Shown in pieces: positions 1 to 6,181 of a stretch of 9,138 nt of DNA. Numbering within the stretch: the first letter of the stretch is position 1; each line of letters opens with the position of its first letter. The stretch covers positions 1 through 9,138 of the forward strand of contig NZ_JYJF01000166.1 in the NCBI RefSeq assembly GCF_000955975.1, given 5' to 3'. Origin of the DNA: Saccharothrix sp. ST-888 (lineage in GTDB: Bacteria > Actinomycetota > Actinomycetes > Streptomycetales > Streptomycetaceae). Under the pieces are notes generated by a model. That model searched no databases. It was not told the DNA's origin and worked only from the letters and a program-made list of their open reading frames with translations. Position numbers and translations under genes: made by a program.

Positions 1-327
1 GGCGAAGCCCCGGTAGTCGGCGGCGGCGATGGCGTAGGTGAAGCCCTGGGGGACGTGCACATCCAGATTGAGCTGGCAGTTCTTGCGGAAGTCGGTCGGG
101 TTGGCACCGACGCCCACCTGCGCGAGGTAGTTGCTGTACGTCACGGTGAAGGCGGTGTTGTCGGGTGAGACCGCGATGGCGGCCGTGCCCGCCGGACAGC
201 CGGATCCGTTCACCGTCGCCACGTCGATGACGATCTTGTCCGGCGGCGGAGTGACTGCCGAGGTGAAGCCGGTCGAGCCGAGCAGCGATACGGCGACACC
301 GCCGACGGCGAGCATGCGTGACAGCAT
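1..327 (-). CDS. DUF4360 domain secreted protein (5' part, runs off the left edge)
   Basis: The visible 109 residues start MLSRMLAVGGVAVSLL and continue with PPDKIVIDVATVNGSGC, NTAFTVTYSNYLAQVGVG, TDFRKNCQLNLDVHVPQG and FTYAIAAADYRGFA. From memory this is the typical N-terminal half of actinobacterial DUF4360 proteins, which are secreted beta-rich proteins of unknown function with conserved cysteines; the C in GSGC and in RKNCQL are seen here. The first ~25 residues form a short Sec-type signal peptide. The start at 327 is supported by a clear Shine-Dalgarno (GGAAGG, about 7 bases before ATG). The reading frame is open to base 1, so the C-terminal half lies outside the window. The upstream gap holds a dyad (483-497) that could be an operator. 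The family call is firm; the function is unknown. Confidence 0.88.
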   Translation of the reverse strand, partial: MLSRMLAVGGVAVSLLGSTGFTSAVTPPPDKIVIDVATVNGSGCPAGTAAIAVSPDNTAFTVTYSNYLAQVGVGANPTDFRKNCQLNLDVHVPQGFTYAIAAADYRGFA

Positions 328-482
328 GGCTTTTCCTTCCGATCGTTCGAGGATCCCGGATCGCACCGGGGCTTGGCACGTCCGTGCCGCCACAGCGCGG
401 TGCCCGCTGAGAGCGGCGGAGACCTGAAGTCGCAAGGGGGCAGAGCGGGCTGAAGACGATCAGTCGACACGGCAGAAGACTA

Positions 483-497
483 CTGACGTACCGTCAG
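483..497. promoter_or_regulatory. Dyad CTGACG-N3-CGTCAG, TetR-operator-like
   Basis: A perfect 6-bp inverted repeat around a 3-base centre lies in the gap between the SnoaL-like gene (stop at 631) and the DUF4360 gene (start at 327). Short dyads of the form TGACG-N3-CGTCA are common operators of TetR-family repressors. No TetR gene is seen in the window. The site is about 155 bases upstream of the DUF4360 start, so that gene is the likeliest target. The rest of the 328-630 gap shows no gene. Confidence 0.4.
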
Positions 498-630
498 ACA
501 TCGTAGGTGCGTCACTCGGCAACGCAGCAGTCCGACACGGACTCACCGCCATCGTCGGTCATCACCACATGTCGACACCGCGTGGACCGGCCGCCGCACC
601 CTCCCTCGCCGTGCGCCTCCCGCCGTGCGG

Positions 631-972
631 TCACCGCTCGTCGACCCGGCCGCCGAAGAAGACCTGGGTCTCGGTGATCCTCCCGTCCCGCACCGTGCTC
701 AGCTCGACATTGCGGTAACGCTCGCCGGTCTTCAGCTCGTACTCGTAGATGACGAAGACTCCGTCCGCCGCAGCCGGGACGGCATCCAGGATTCGCTGGG
801 TACGCAGTCGATCCGCAGTCGGGAAGCAGCGCTCGAAGAACGCCGCCCTGTCGATGTGGTCGTCCTGCGGACTGGTGAACGTGTAGTCCTGGGCGATCAG
901 CCGCTCAGCGGTGGCGCGGTCCTGCGCGACGTAACTCTCCAAGCACGCGCGGACGATTTCGACATTCGTCAT
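631..972 (-). CDS. SnoaL-like / NTF2-fold small protein
   Basis: The protein has 113 residues, beginning MTNVEIVRACLESYVAQDRA and ending QVFFGGRVDER. The pattern is that of the SnoaL-like/NTF2 superfamily: an N-terminal helix followed by A-ERLIAQDYTFTSP, DRAAFFERCFP, FVIYEYELKTGERYRN and VRDGRITETQVFFG. These form a single cone-shaped alpha+beta domain that usually binds a small hydrophobic ligand or acts as a small cyclase, isomerase or hydrolase. No substrate can be assigned. The length is typical for a one-domain member. The frame stays open upstream to an ATG at 1140, but those extra residues do not look like the family, so I chose the internal ATG at 972. Its ribosome site is weak (a purine-rich GAGAGATGTGAG run). 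The gene stands alone, with gaps of about 300 bases on both sides. Confidence 0.85.
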   Translation of the reverse strand: MTNVEIVRACLESYVAQDRATAERLIAQDYTFTSPQDDHIDRAAFFERCFPTADRLRTQRILDAVPAAADGVFVIYEYELKTGERYRNVELSTVRDGRITETQVFFGGRVDER

Positions 973-1119
973 GGCACTCACATCTCTCGCTCGGGACTTC
1001 CTGCCCATGCTGCGCGGAACAGGCGTCGCAGCCGGTTGCCCCTCAACGGGCGGACGGCTTCGGTGAGGTGAAACCCTCGGTCCCACCGAGACGTCCGCGA
1101 GGACAGTGCGGACGACCGG

Positions 1120-1135
1120 GACGATCCGGATCGTC
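1120..1135. promoter_or_regulatory. Perfect 16-bp palindrome GACGATCCGGATCGTC
   Basis: The two 8-base halves are exact reverse complements with no spacer. It lies about 150 bases upstream of the SnoaL-like start and downstream of the terminator of the preceding minus-strand gene, where an operator for the SnoaL gene would be expected. A smaller 6-bp hairpin (CTCGGT/ACCGAG, 1076-1090) lies between it and the gene. The function is inferred from position only. The remainder of 973-1235 shows no gene. Confidence 0.35.
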
Positions 1136-1235
1136 TTCATGCCGTGATCAACGACGGTGGCACCGACCGGTTCCGCCGGCGGGGCAATGGCCGAGGGGCG
1201 CGGCCGCGTTGTTCGCGTGTGGTGCCCGGCCGAGT

Positions 1236-1267
1236 GGATCCGGCGCCCGCTCGGGGGCGCCGGATCC
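1236..1267 (-). terminator. Strong hairpin terminator after the secreted protein gene
   Basis: A perfect 13-bp stem (GGATCCGGCGCCC paired with GGGCGCCGGATCC) with a 6-base loop begins 7 bases after the stop codon at 1274-1276 of the minus-strand gene. There is no clear U tract, which is usual for GC-rich streptomycete terminators. Confidence 0.8.
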
Positions 1268-1273
1268 GTCCTG

Positions 1274-1858
1274 TCAGGGGTGGTAGGCCTCGTCGATGCG
1301 GGTGATGCGTCCGGCGCTGTCGACGGTGATGTCGTAGTTGCCGCCGAAGCAGTTGTAGGGCCGTGCGACGTCGCGCTGGTGTGCGCAGTCGTCGGCGTGC
1401 TTGATCAGTTGGGCGGCGGGGACCTCGGTCTGGGTGATCCCGAAGTCGCCGAGGGCGATCAGCCGGCTCTGGGCTCCCGGGGCGAGCTTGAAGGTGCGGG
1501 GTGAGCCGGTGGGCTCGTAGTAGCCGTCGTTCGGCACGTCCGGTCCGCAGATGAACTTCGTTGCGGTGGCGCTGAGCTGGTTCTTGCCGGGGTTGCCGCC
1601 GACGACGTGGATCATCCGGTGGCCGGGCTGCCGGGCGGCGGCCGTGCAGTCGGGGGCGGGCTTGTCCTGGGCGGGCTTGACCGCGGTGGGCTGCTTCAGC
1701 GGGGCGAGGTGCATCGCGGCCGCCTGCGAGTCGGAGGACGTACCGGGTGCGGCGGGGGAGGGCGAGGCCGAGGCGGTCTGCGTCAGCGCGCCGGCGACGG
1801 TGAGGACGGCGGTCGCGGCGAGCGCGGTGGCGATGAGCGGGCGGCGGTGGGCCGACAT
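1274..1858 (-). CDS. Secreted four-cysteine protein of unknown function
   Basis: The product has 194 residues. Residues 1-32 are a classical signal peptide (RR near the start, a hydrophobic run of A/L/V/T, and TASAS as probable cleavage site). Next comes a low-complexity linker rich in Ser, Ala, Pro and Lys (33-70), then a compact domain of about 125 residues with four cysteines at 71, 104, 158 and 170, which suggests two disulfides. Striking stretches are MIHVVGGNPGKNQLSATATK, FICGPDVPNDGYYEPTG, LIALGDFGITQTEVP and FGGNYDITVDSAGRI. I recognise no named domain. The start at 1858 is supported by AAGGGGA placed 6 bases before ATG. The C-terminus is acidic/His-containing (RIDEAYHP). The gene is monocistronic with its own terminator. 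An extracellular role is inferred from the signal peptide; nothing indicates an enzyme active site. Confidence 0.85.
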   Translation of the reverse strand: MSAHRRPLIATALAATAVLTVAGALTQTASASPSPAAPGTSSDSQAAAMHLAPLKQPTAVKPAQDKPAPDCTAAARQPGHRMIHVVGGNPGKNQLSATATKFICGPDVPNDGYYEPTGSPRTFKLAPGAQSRLIALGDFGITQTEVPAAQLIKHADDCAHQRDVARPYNCFGGNYDITVDSAGRITRIDEAYHP

Positions 1859-1949
1859 GGCGAATCCCCTTTGTTCTCCGGCCTGTTGGGAACGGGCGGC
1901 CGGGGTGCGGTTGCTGTGTACACCTCTACACGGGGCCCCGGCCCGCGGG

Positions 1950-1963
1950 GTTACGCCTGTTAC
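1950..1963. promoter_or_regulatory. GTTAC direct repeat, 9-base period, in an upstream region
   Basis: Two copies of GTTAC start at 1950 and 1959, about 90-105 bases upstream of the secreted protein start at 1858. A weak inverted repeat, GTGTA/TACAC (1916-1931), lies closer to the gene. Together they mark the probable promoter/operator area of the minus-strand secreted protein gene. No confident -10/-35 pair could be assigned. The rest of the 1859-2124 gap shows no gene. Confidence 0.2.
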
Positions 1964-2124
1964 CGTTCTATGACAGACGGGTCTGCAACGGCACCGCACC
2001 CTCACCGTCGGCAGCAACGGCTCCGCTACCTCCCACGGGCCGGCAGGAACGATCGCCCCCCACTCGCCAAGCCCGACTCGACGATCGGACCGCCGCAGGG
2101 GAAGCGCTGCAAGCAGCACCCCCG

Positions 2125-2931
2125 TCAGGACAGTTGGGCCTCGTCGGTGTCCCTGCGCTCCTGCCGGTGGGCGTAGACCATGAGGCCGAGCAGGACGGCC
2201 AGGAGTACCGCCGAGGAGCCCGGAGTGCCGAGCGCGAGACCGCCCTTGACGGCAGGCTTGGTGAGGAAGTCGCCGGCGGTGGCCCCCAGCGGGCGGGTGA
2301 GGACGAAGGCGATCCAGAACAGCACGACATTGGGGACGGCCGGCACCCGCATGAGGGCGACGAGGACGGCCAGGAGCCCTACGACGAGCAGGGCGCCGCC
2401 GGCGTAGCCCAGGCCGGAGCTGTCGGAGAGGGAGTCGCCCATGGAGGTGCCCAGTGTGTTCGACACCAGGATCGCGGACCAGAAGAGCGCCTCGCCACGG
2501 AAGGTGACGATGTCGCGGATGACGAAGGTCTGTCCGGTGACCTTCCAGGTGACGAAGATGGCGATCAGGAGGGAGATCAGGATCGCGGCACCTGCGGGGT
2601 ATCCCAGTCCCAGGCCCTGCGGGCCCCAGCCCAGCGAGGTCGTCCCGGCAGTGAGGTACTTGGCGCTGGCGTCGCGGTTCATGAAGTCCGACATGGTGGT
2701 GCCGGCCATGCTGGTGGACAGGATGACCGTCCAGTAGAAGAACGGGTTGTACCGCTTCGACCGCAGCTGCACCGCCAGCGTCACCACGAACACCAGGAAC
2801 AGGGCGACCGTGGTGAGGAAGTAGCCCAGTCTCAGCGTCTGGGCGAACAGATCTCCAGCTGTCTCGCCCAGGGTGGTGGCGGCGATCTTCATGACCCAGA
2901 AGGCCAGGGTGACCTCCGGCAGTTTCTTCAT
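2125..2931 (-). CDS. COG4705-like integral membrane protein with four internal repeats
   Basis: Read from the ATG at 2931, the protein has 268 residues and begins MKKLPEVTLAFWVMK. It is very hydrophobic, with about eight membrane helices. The family resemblance (KLPEVTLAFWVMK..TTLGETAGD) is to uncharacterised membrane proteins of COG4705, recalled from memory. Four helices carry one motif at identical spacing, W-x9-G-x-[TS]-x2-D: W12/G22/D27, W67/G77/D82, W151/G161/D166 and W206/G216/D221. Each is followed by a plain hydrophobic helix (about 35-56, 111-131, 174-194, 234-253). The conserved intramembrane Asp and Thr/Ser residues suggest transport or ion binding, but the substrate is unknown. 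The frame is open upstream, with other possible starts at 3021 and 3069; none has a good ribosome site, and I chose 2931 because the recognisable domain begins there. It is divergent from the PBP4 gene at 3471. Confidence 0.82.
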   Translation of the reverse strand: MKKLPEVTLAFWVMKIAATTLGETAGDLFAQTLRLGYFLTTVALFLVFVVTLAVQLRSKRYNPFFYWTVILSTSMAGTTMSDFMNRDASAKYLTAGTTSLGWGPQGLGLGYPAGAAILISLLIAIFVTWKVTGQTFVIRDIVTFRGEALFWSAILVSNTLGTSMGDSLSDSSGLGYAGGALLVVGLLAVLVALMRVPAVPNVVLFWIAFVLTRPLGATAGDFLTKPAVKGGLALGTPGSSAVLLAVLLGLMVYAHRQERRDTDEAQLS

Positions 2932-3218
2932 CACGTACCGGCCCGCACGGGCGGCATCCGCGTCGGTGAGGGACTCCGACTGCCTCAAGGCGCACTCCTG
3001 GTCGACCGCTCGGCGCTGCATCGGGTGGGCGGTGAGGGCCCACTGTTGTGTGACGGCGGTGCGCGGCATCGGACGCCCGGTGCGCGCTGTGAACGCGACT
3101 GACGCCCGGTCTCTCGCCGCACCCCTGCGTCTGCAAAACGCGGACAGACTACAGCGAAGCGGCTGAAACGGACGTGATCTGCCCCTGCGCGTCTCCCCGT
3201 GTGATCGGTCGGGCGGGC

Positions 3219-3311
3219 GGCGGTACCGCCTCGTACGGACCGGTGTGGCCGGGGCCTCCGGACGTCCGGGCGGCCTCCCGGGCCTGGAAGTCGTACGTCC
3301 GGGCCCGGGAG
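3219..3311. repeat. Cluster of palindromes in the divergent intergenic region
   Basis: The 2932-3470 stretch separates the minus-strand membrane protein gene from the plus-strand PBP4 gene and contains no convincing gene. Within it are GGCGGTACCGCC (3219-3230), a perfect 12-bp palindrome; CCGGACGTCCGG (3258-3269), another perfect 12-bp palindrome; and a hairpin with 10-bp arms CTCCCGGGCC (3275-3284) and GGCCCGGGAG (3302-3311). The 10-mer ACGTCCGGGC is directly repeated at 3262 and 3295. This could be an operator region or a bidirectional terminator/insulator. Confidence 0.5.
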
Positions 3312-3323
3312 ATTCTGTGATCA

Positions 3324-3342
3324 TCTGATGGTCAGTCTGATG
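3324..3342. promoter_or_regulatory. TCTGATG direct repeat, 12-base period
   Basis: Two identical heptamers start at 3324 and 3336, roughly one DNA helical turn apart, about 130-145 bases upstream of the PBP4 start. The outer ATCATC/GATGAT bases (3320-3344) are also inverted. The arrangement would suit a response-regulator dimer on one face of the DNA. No known consensus is recognised. Confidence 0.25.
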
Positions 3343-3470
3343 ATAGGTTGCGGCTGACAAGCGGGGGGCTTTCGGCGGTACCCGTAGCGGTCTGCGTAGG
3401 TCTGGGACAGCCATGCCCGCGTCCGCTGCGAGGTGGCGAGGCGCGCTCCGCCGTTCCCGAAAGCCTTGGA

Positions 3471-5111
3471 GTGACCTTGCCTCTGCCCGCGCGGCTCCAC
3501 CGCCGTACGCTGCCCTTCGCCGCCGTGGCGCTCGCCGCGACCATGCTGGCCGGTTCCGCCCAGGCGGACTCCACGCCCCCGGCGGACCCGACGCTGACCG
3601 CCGACCTCGACGCGATCCTCGCGAGCCCGCTGCTGTCGGGTTCCGAGGTGGGCGTCCAGGTCATGGACGCCGGCACCGGTCAGGTGGTCTACCAGCACCA
3701 GGCCGACGCCTACTTCACTCCGGCGTCGACCATGAAGACCATCACCTCGGTCGCCGCGCTCGACCTGCTCGGTCCCGACCACGTCTTCACCACCGAGGTG
3801 CGCAGCACCGGTGACAGCGCGGACGGCGTGCTCAACGGCGACCTGGTGCTGAAGGGCGGCGGCGACCCGAGCCTGCTGCCCAAGGACCTGGACGACCTCG
3901 CTGCCAAGGTGGCAGCCTCGGGCATCACGGCTGTCAACGGCCGGGTGCTGGCCGACGGCAGCCGCTACGACAACGTGCCGTTCGGTCCCGGGTGGGCCTG
4001 GGACGACGAGCCGTACTCCTACAGCCCGCAGCTGTCGGGGCTCACGGTGGCCACCGACACCGACTACAACATGGACACCGTGAAGGTGACCGTCACGCCG
4101 GGCACGGCGGGCGAGCCGGCTTCGGTGGCGCTGTTCCCGGCCGAGGCGCCGGTCAAGCTGAACGGGCAGATCACCACCGGCGCGGCCGGCAGCGCGGGCA
4201 GCGCCAACGCCCAGCGCGAGCGCGGCGTCAACGTGGTCGACCTCAGCGGCAGCCTGCCGGCGGGCGGAGCTCCGGCGACCTTCCTGACCACCGTGGAGAA
4301 CCCGGCCGACTACGCCGGCCAGGTCTTCGCCGGTGCGCTGGCCCGGCACGGCGTCACGGTCCAGAACGGTGTGGCGGCGGCGACCGGCAGCGAGAACTCG
4401 CAGCTGCTGGCCGGCCACGACTCGCAGCCGATCTCCCAGCTGGTCGTCCCGATGCTCAAGCTCAGCAACAACGGCCTCGCCGAGACCCTGACCAAGGAGA
4501 TCGGCAAGGTCAAGGGCGGCCAGGGCAGTTGGAACGCCGGCGTGACCCAGATCGGCAGCTTCCTCAAGGCCAACGGCATCGCCGGCCCGGCCGGCCGACA
4601 GGTGGACGGCTCCGGACTCTCCCGCTACGACCTGGTCACTCCGGGCAGGATGACCGCGCTGCTCAAGCTGGCCCAGGACAAGCCCTGGTTCAAGACCTGG
4701 TACGAAGCGCTGCCGATCGCGGGCAACCCGGACCGGATGGTCGGCGGCACCCTGGCCGCCCGGATGCAGGGCACCCCTGCCACCAACAACGTGCACGCCA
4801 AGACCGGTTCGATGAGCGGCGTGGACAACATCTCCGGCTACGCCACCGCCCCCGACGGCCGCAAGCTGGCCTTCACCGTGATGGTGAACAACTACGCCGG
4901 TCCGCGCCCGCGCGCCGTCCTGGACGCCATCGCCGTCCGGCTCGCCACCGGGCCCGCCACCGCGCCGTCGGCCGGTAAGGCCAACGGCGCCGTCGGCAGG
5001 AGCGCCAAGGCCCAGGTCCAGCGCAACGCCCCGGCAGCCGGCCAGGCGCCGGTCACCGCAGAGGCTCCCGCCACCCGCTGGGACGACTGCGAGTCACTTC
5101 ACCTCTGCTGA
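3471..5111 (+). CDS. dacB: D-alanyl-D-alanine carboxypeptidase/endopeptidase (class C PBP, peptidase S13)
   Basis: The predicted 546-residue protein cleaves the terminal D-Ala or the D-Ala-mDAP cross-link of peptidoglycan outside the membrane. Residues 1-32 form a signal peptide ending GSAQA. The three active-site motifs of serine penicillin-binding proteins are present: S86-T-M-K89 (nucleophile and general base), S332-N-N, and K444-T-G. The ~245 residues between the first two motifs match the extra domains of PBP4/DacB-type enzymes and exclude the shorter PBP5 type. After the catalytic domain (~490) there is an Ala-rich linker and an odd tail ending WDDCESLHLC. The start is uncertain by two codons: GTG at 3471 has no well-spaced ribosome site, whereas TTG at 3477 has GGAG five bases upstream; both give the same mature protein. 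It is the only convincing plus-strand gene and is divergent from the membrane protein. A hairpin terminator follows. Confidence 0.93.
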   Translation: MTLPLPARLHRRTLPFAAVALAATMLAGSAQADSTPPADPTLTADLDAILASPLLSGSEVGVQVMDAGTGQVVYQHQADAYFTPASTMKTITSVAALDLLGPDHVFTTEVRSTGDSADGVLNGDLVLKGGGDPSLLPKDLDDLAAKVAASGITAVNGRVLADGSRYDNVPFGPGWAWDDEPYSYSPQLSGLTVATDTDYNMDTVKVTVTPGTAGEPASVALFPAEAPVKLNGQITTGAAGSAGSANAQRERGVNVVDLSGSLPAGGAPATFLTTVENPADYAGQVFAGALARHGVTVQNGVAAATGSENSQLLAGHDSQPISQLVVPMLKLSNNGLAETLTKEIGKVKGGQGSWNAGVTQIGSFLKANGIAGPAGRQVDGSGLSRYDLVTPGRMTALLKLAQDKPWFKTWYEALPIAGNPDRMVGGTLAARMQGTPATNNVHAKTGSMSGVDNISGYATAPDGRKLAFTVMVNNYAGPRPRAVLDAIAVRLATGPATAPSAGKANGAVGRSAKAQVQRNAPAAGQAPVTAEAPATRWDDCESLHLC

Positions 5112-5160
5112 GCAGCAACTCCGGGGCTTTGCAAGCCCGTTGGCAACGCAGCTCCCGTGG

Positions 5161-5200
5161 CCGGGCCTTGGCGACACCTGTGGGTGTCGGCGAGGCCCGG
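5161..5200 (+). terminator. Two-tier hairpin terminator after the PBP4 gene
   Basis: The outer arms CCGGGCCT/AGGCCCGG (8 bp) and inner arms CGACACC/GGTGTCG (7 bp, tetraloop) form a long hairpin starting about 50 bases after the stop codon at 5111. Between it and the cold-shock gene's own hairpin (from 5382) no gene is recognised. Confidence 0.75.
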
Positions 5201-5381
5201 TCCTGTGACCTCCCGAGGGCGGTATGACGACCGCTGGGAGTGGCGCCTCGACCGTGCTCCAGCACCTGATCCCCGGCCCGGCCGAGGACCCGCACCGACC
5301 TGACGTCGTTCGGGACCACCGCGCCGGTCGGCGCCCAGGTCCTCGATCGGATGTCGGATGGCGCGGTCGGACATCTGAGAG

Positions 5382-5409
5382 GTCCCGCCAGCATTCGGTC
5401 TGGCGGGAC
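5382..5409 (-). terminator. Hairpin terminator of the cold-shock gene
   Basis: A perfect 10-bp stem, GTCCCGCCAG paired with CTGGCGGGAC, with an 8-base loop. It begins about 36 bases after the stop of the minus-strand cold-shock gene (5446). Confidence 0.75.
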
Positions 5410-5445
5410 GGTGGCTGGCCTACCGGTCAGCGTTCCAGGGGGCGG

Positions 5446-5649
5446 CTACTTCCGGACGACGTTCTCTGCCTGAGGTCCCTTGGGCCCCTGGGTGGTGTCG
5501 TACTCGACCCGGTCGCCCTCGTTCAGCTCCTTGAAGCCGCTGCTCTGAATGGCGGAGAAATGGACGAACACGTCCGGTCCGCCGTCGTCCTGCTGGATGA
5601 AGCCGAACCCCTTGTCGGCGTTGAACCACTTCACGATGCCGGTTGCCAT
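5446..5649 (-). CDS. CspA-family cold-shock protein
   Basis: The 67-residue protein is a single cold-shock domain: MATGIVKWFNADKGFGFI, then VFVHFSAI and a C-terminal GPQAENVVRK. It carries both RNA-binding motifs, RNP1 (KGFGFI, residues 13-18) and RNP2 (VFVHF, about 27-31). Such proteins bind single-stranded nucleic acid and act as RNA chaperones in the cytoplasm. The length is standard for the family. The start at 5649 is firm: AAGGA stands about 9 bases upstream of ATG. It has its own terminator and a gene-free leader region upstream, as is usual for csp genes whose mRNA leader takes part in control. Streptomycete genomes carry several paralogues, so I do not assign a specific symbol. Confidence 0.96.
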   Translation of the reverse strand: MATGIVKWFNADKGFGFIQQDDGGPDVFVHFSAIQSSGFKELNEGDRVEYDTTQGPKGPQAENVVRK

Positions 5650-5983
5650 TGCTGTGGATCCTTCTTGACGTTCCACGGCACCGTGACGCGGTGCCGGCCG
5701 GAGCCGCATGAGGCTTCGACCGCCTATGAATGCCCCTCGGGCATCGCTGGTAATCAGCCAAGATCCGCTGATCCGAGCCATCACCGGGTAGGCGCAACGG
5801 CGCCACGTCGTATCGACGCGCCGACGGCCCGTTCGGCGGCGCCGGTCCCGTGCGGACGGCCGGCACGAATACGGCGGCCGCACCGCAGGCAGCGTCCTGG
5901 GCGGGTGCGACCGGCGTACGGGGGGATCAGTGCTTTCCCACGGTCCGTCCACGGGGATGTCCGCTGGGCGTCAGGTGACCGGT
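5650..5983 (-). promoter_or_regulatory. Leader and promoter region of the cold-shock gene
   Basis: This ~330-base stretch has no convincing gene on either strand. It should contain the csp promoter and mRNA leader. A small hairpin with 6-bp arms ATGCCC/GGGCAT and a 3-base loop lies at 5730-5744, about 80-95 bases upstream of the csp start. I could not assign a -10/-35 pair. Confidence 0.35.
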
Positions 5984-6170
5984 TCGCCCATGGCCGGGAG
6001 CCGGATCGTCTCCTCGGGCGGGAGGTGTGCTTCGATGAGGCCGCGCAGCAGGGAACGGGCGGCTCTCGGCTGGGGGCGATCGAGGCCAGGGCCCGGTGTG
6101 CGAGGGTGCGTGCCTCGGTGAGCCTGCCGGGACGGCACCATCGCGCCCGCGGTAGTCACACACGCCATGG
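5984..6170 (-). pseudogene. Possible gene remnant with a frame switch (unidentified)
   Basis: On the minus strand one frame reads PGRLTEARTLAHRALASIAPS shortly after a stop codon. A second frame then continues AARSLLRGLIEAH-LPPEETIRLPAMGEPVT and ends in a stop. Joined near 6065, the two pieces read as one helix-rich, protein-like C-terminal segment, as if one frameshift separated them. There is no plausible start codon or ribosome site and no named family is recognised. It could equally be a chance reading in GC-rich DNA. Confidence 0.22.
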
Positions 6171-6181
6171 AGCCCTGGAAA

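Noticed and set aside
1859..3136. A minus-strand frame open from 3136 down to 1274 (620 codons)
   Set aside because: Only its last 194 codons are a real protein. The upstream part lies over the membrane-protein gene in another frame and reads as Arg/Pro/His-rich shadow sequence.
3332..3470. Upstream extension of the PBP4-like frame to an ATG-like start at 3348
   Set aside because: The extra 41 residues have no signal-peptide character and would bury the clear signal sequence that begins at 3471.
3321..4796. A 491-codon minus-strand frame opposite the PBP4-like gene
   Set aside because: It is antisense to a well-supported gene with all catalytic motifs, and its own translation is repetitive Gly/Arg/His/Val text typical of GC-rich shadows.
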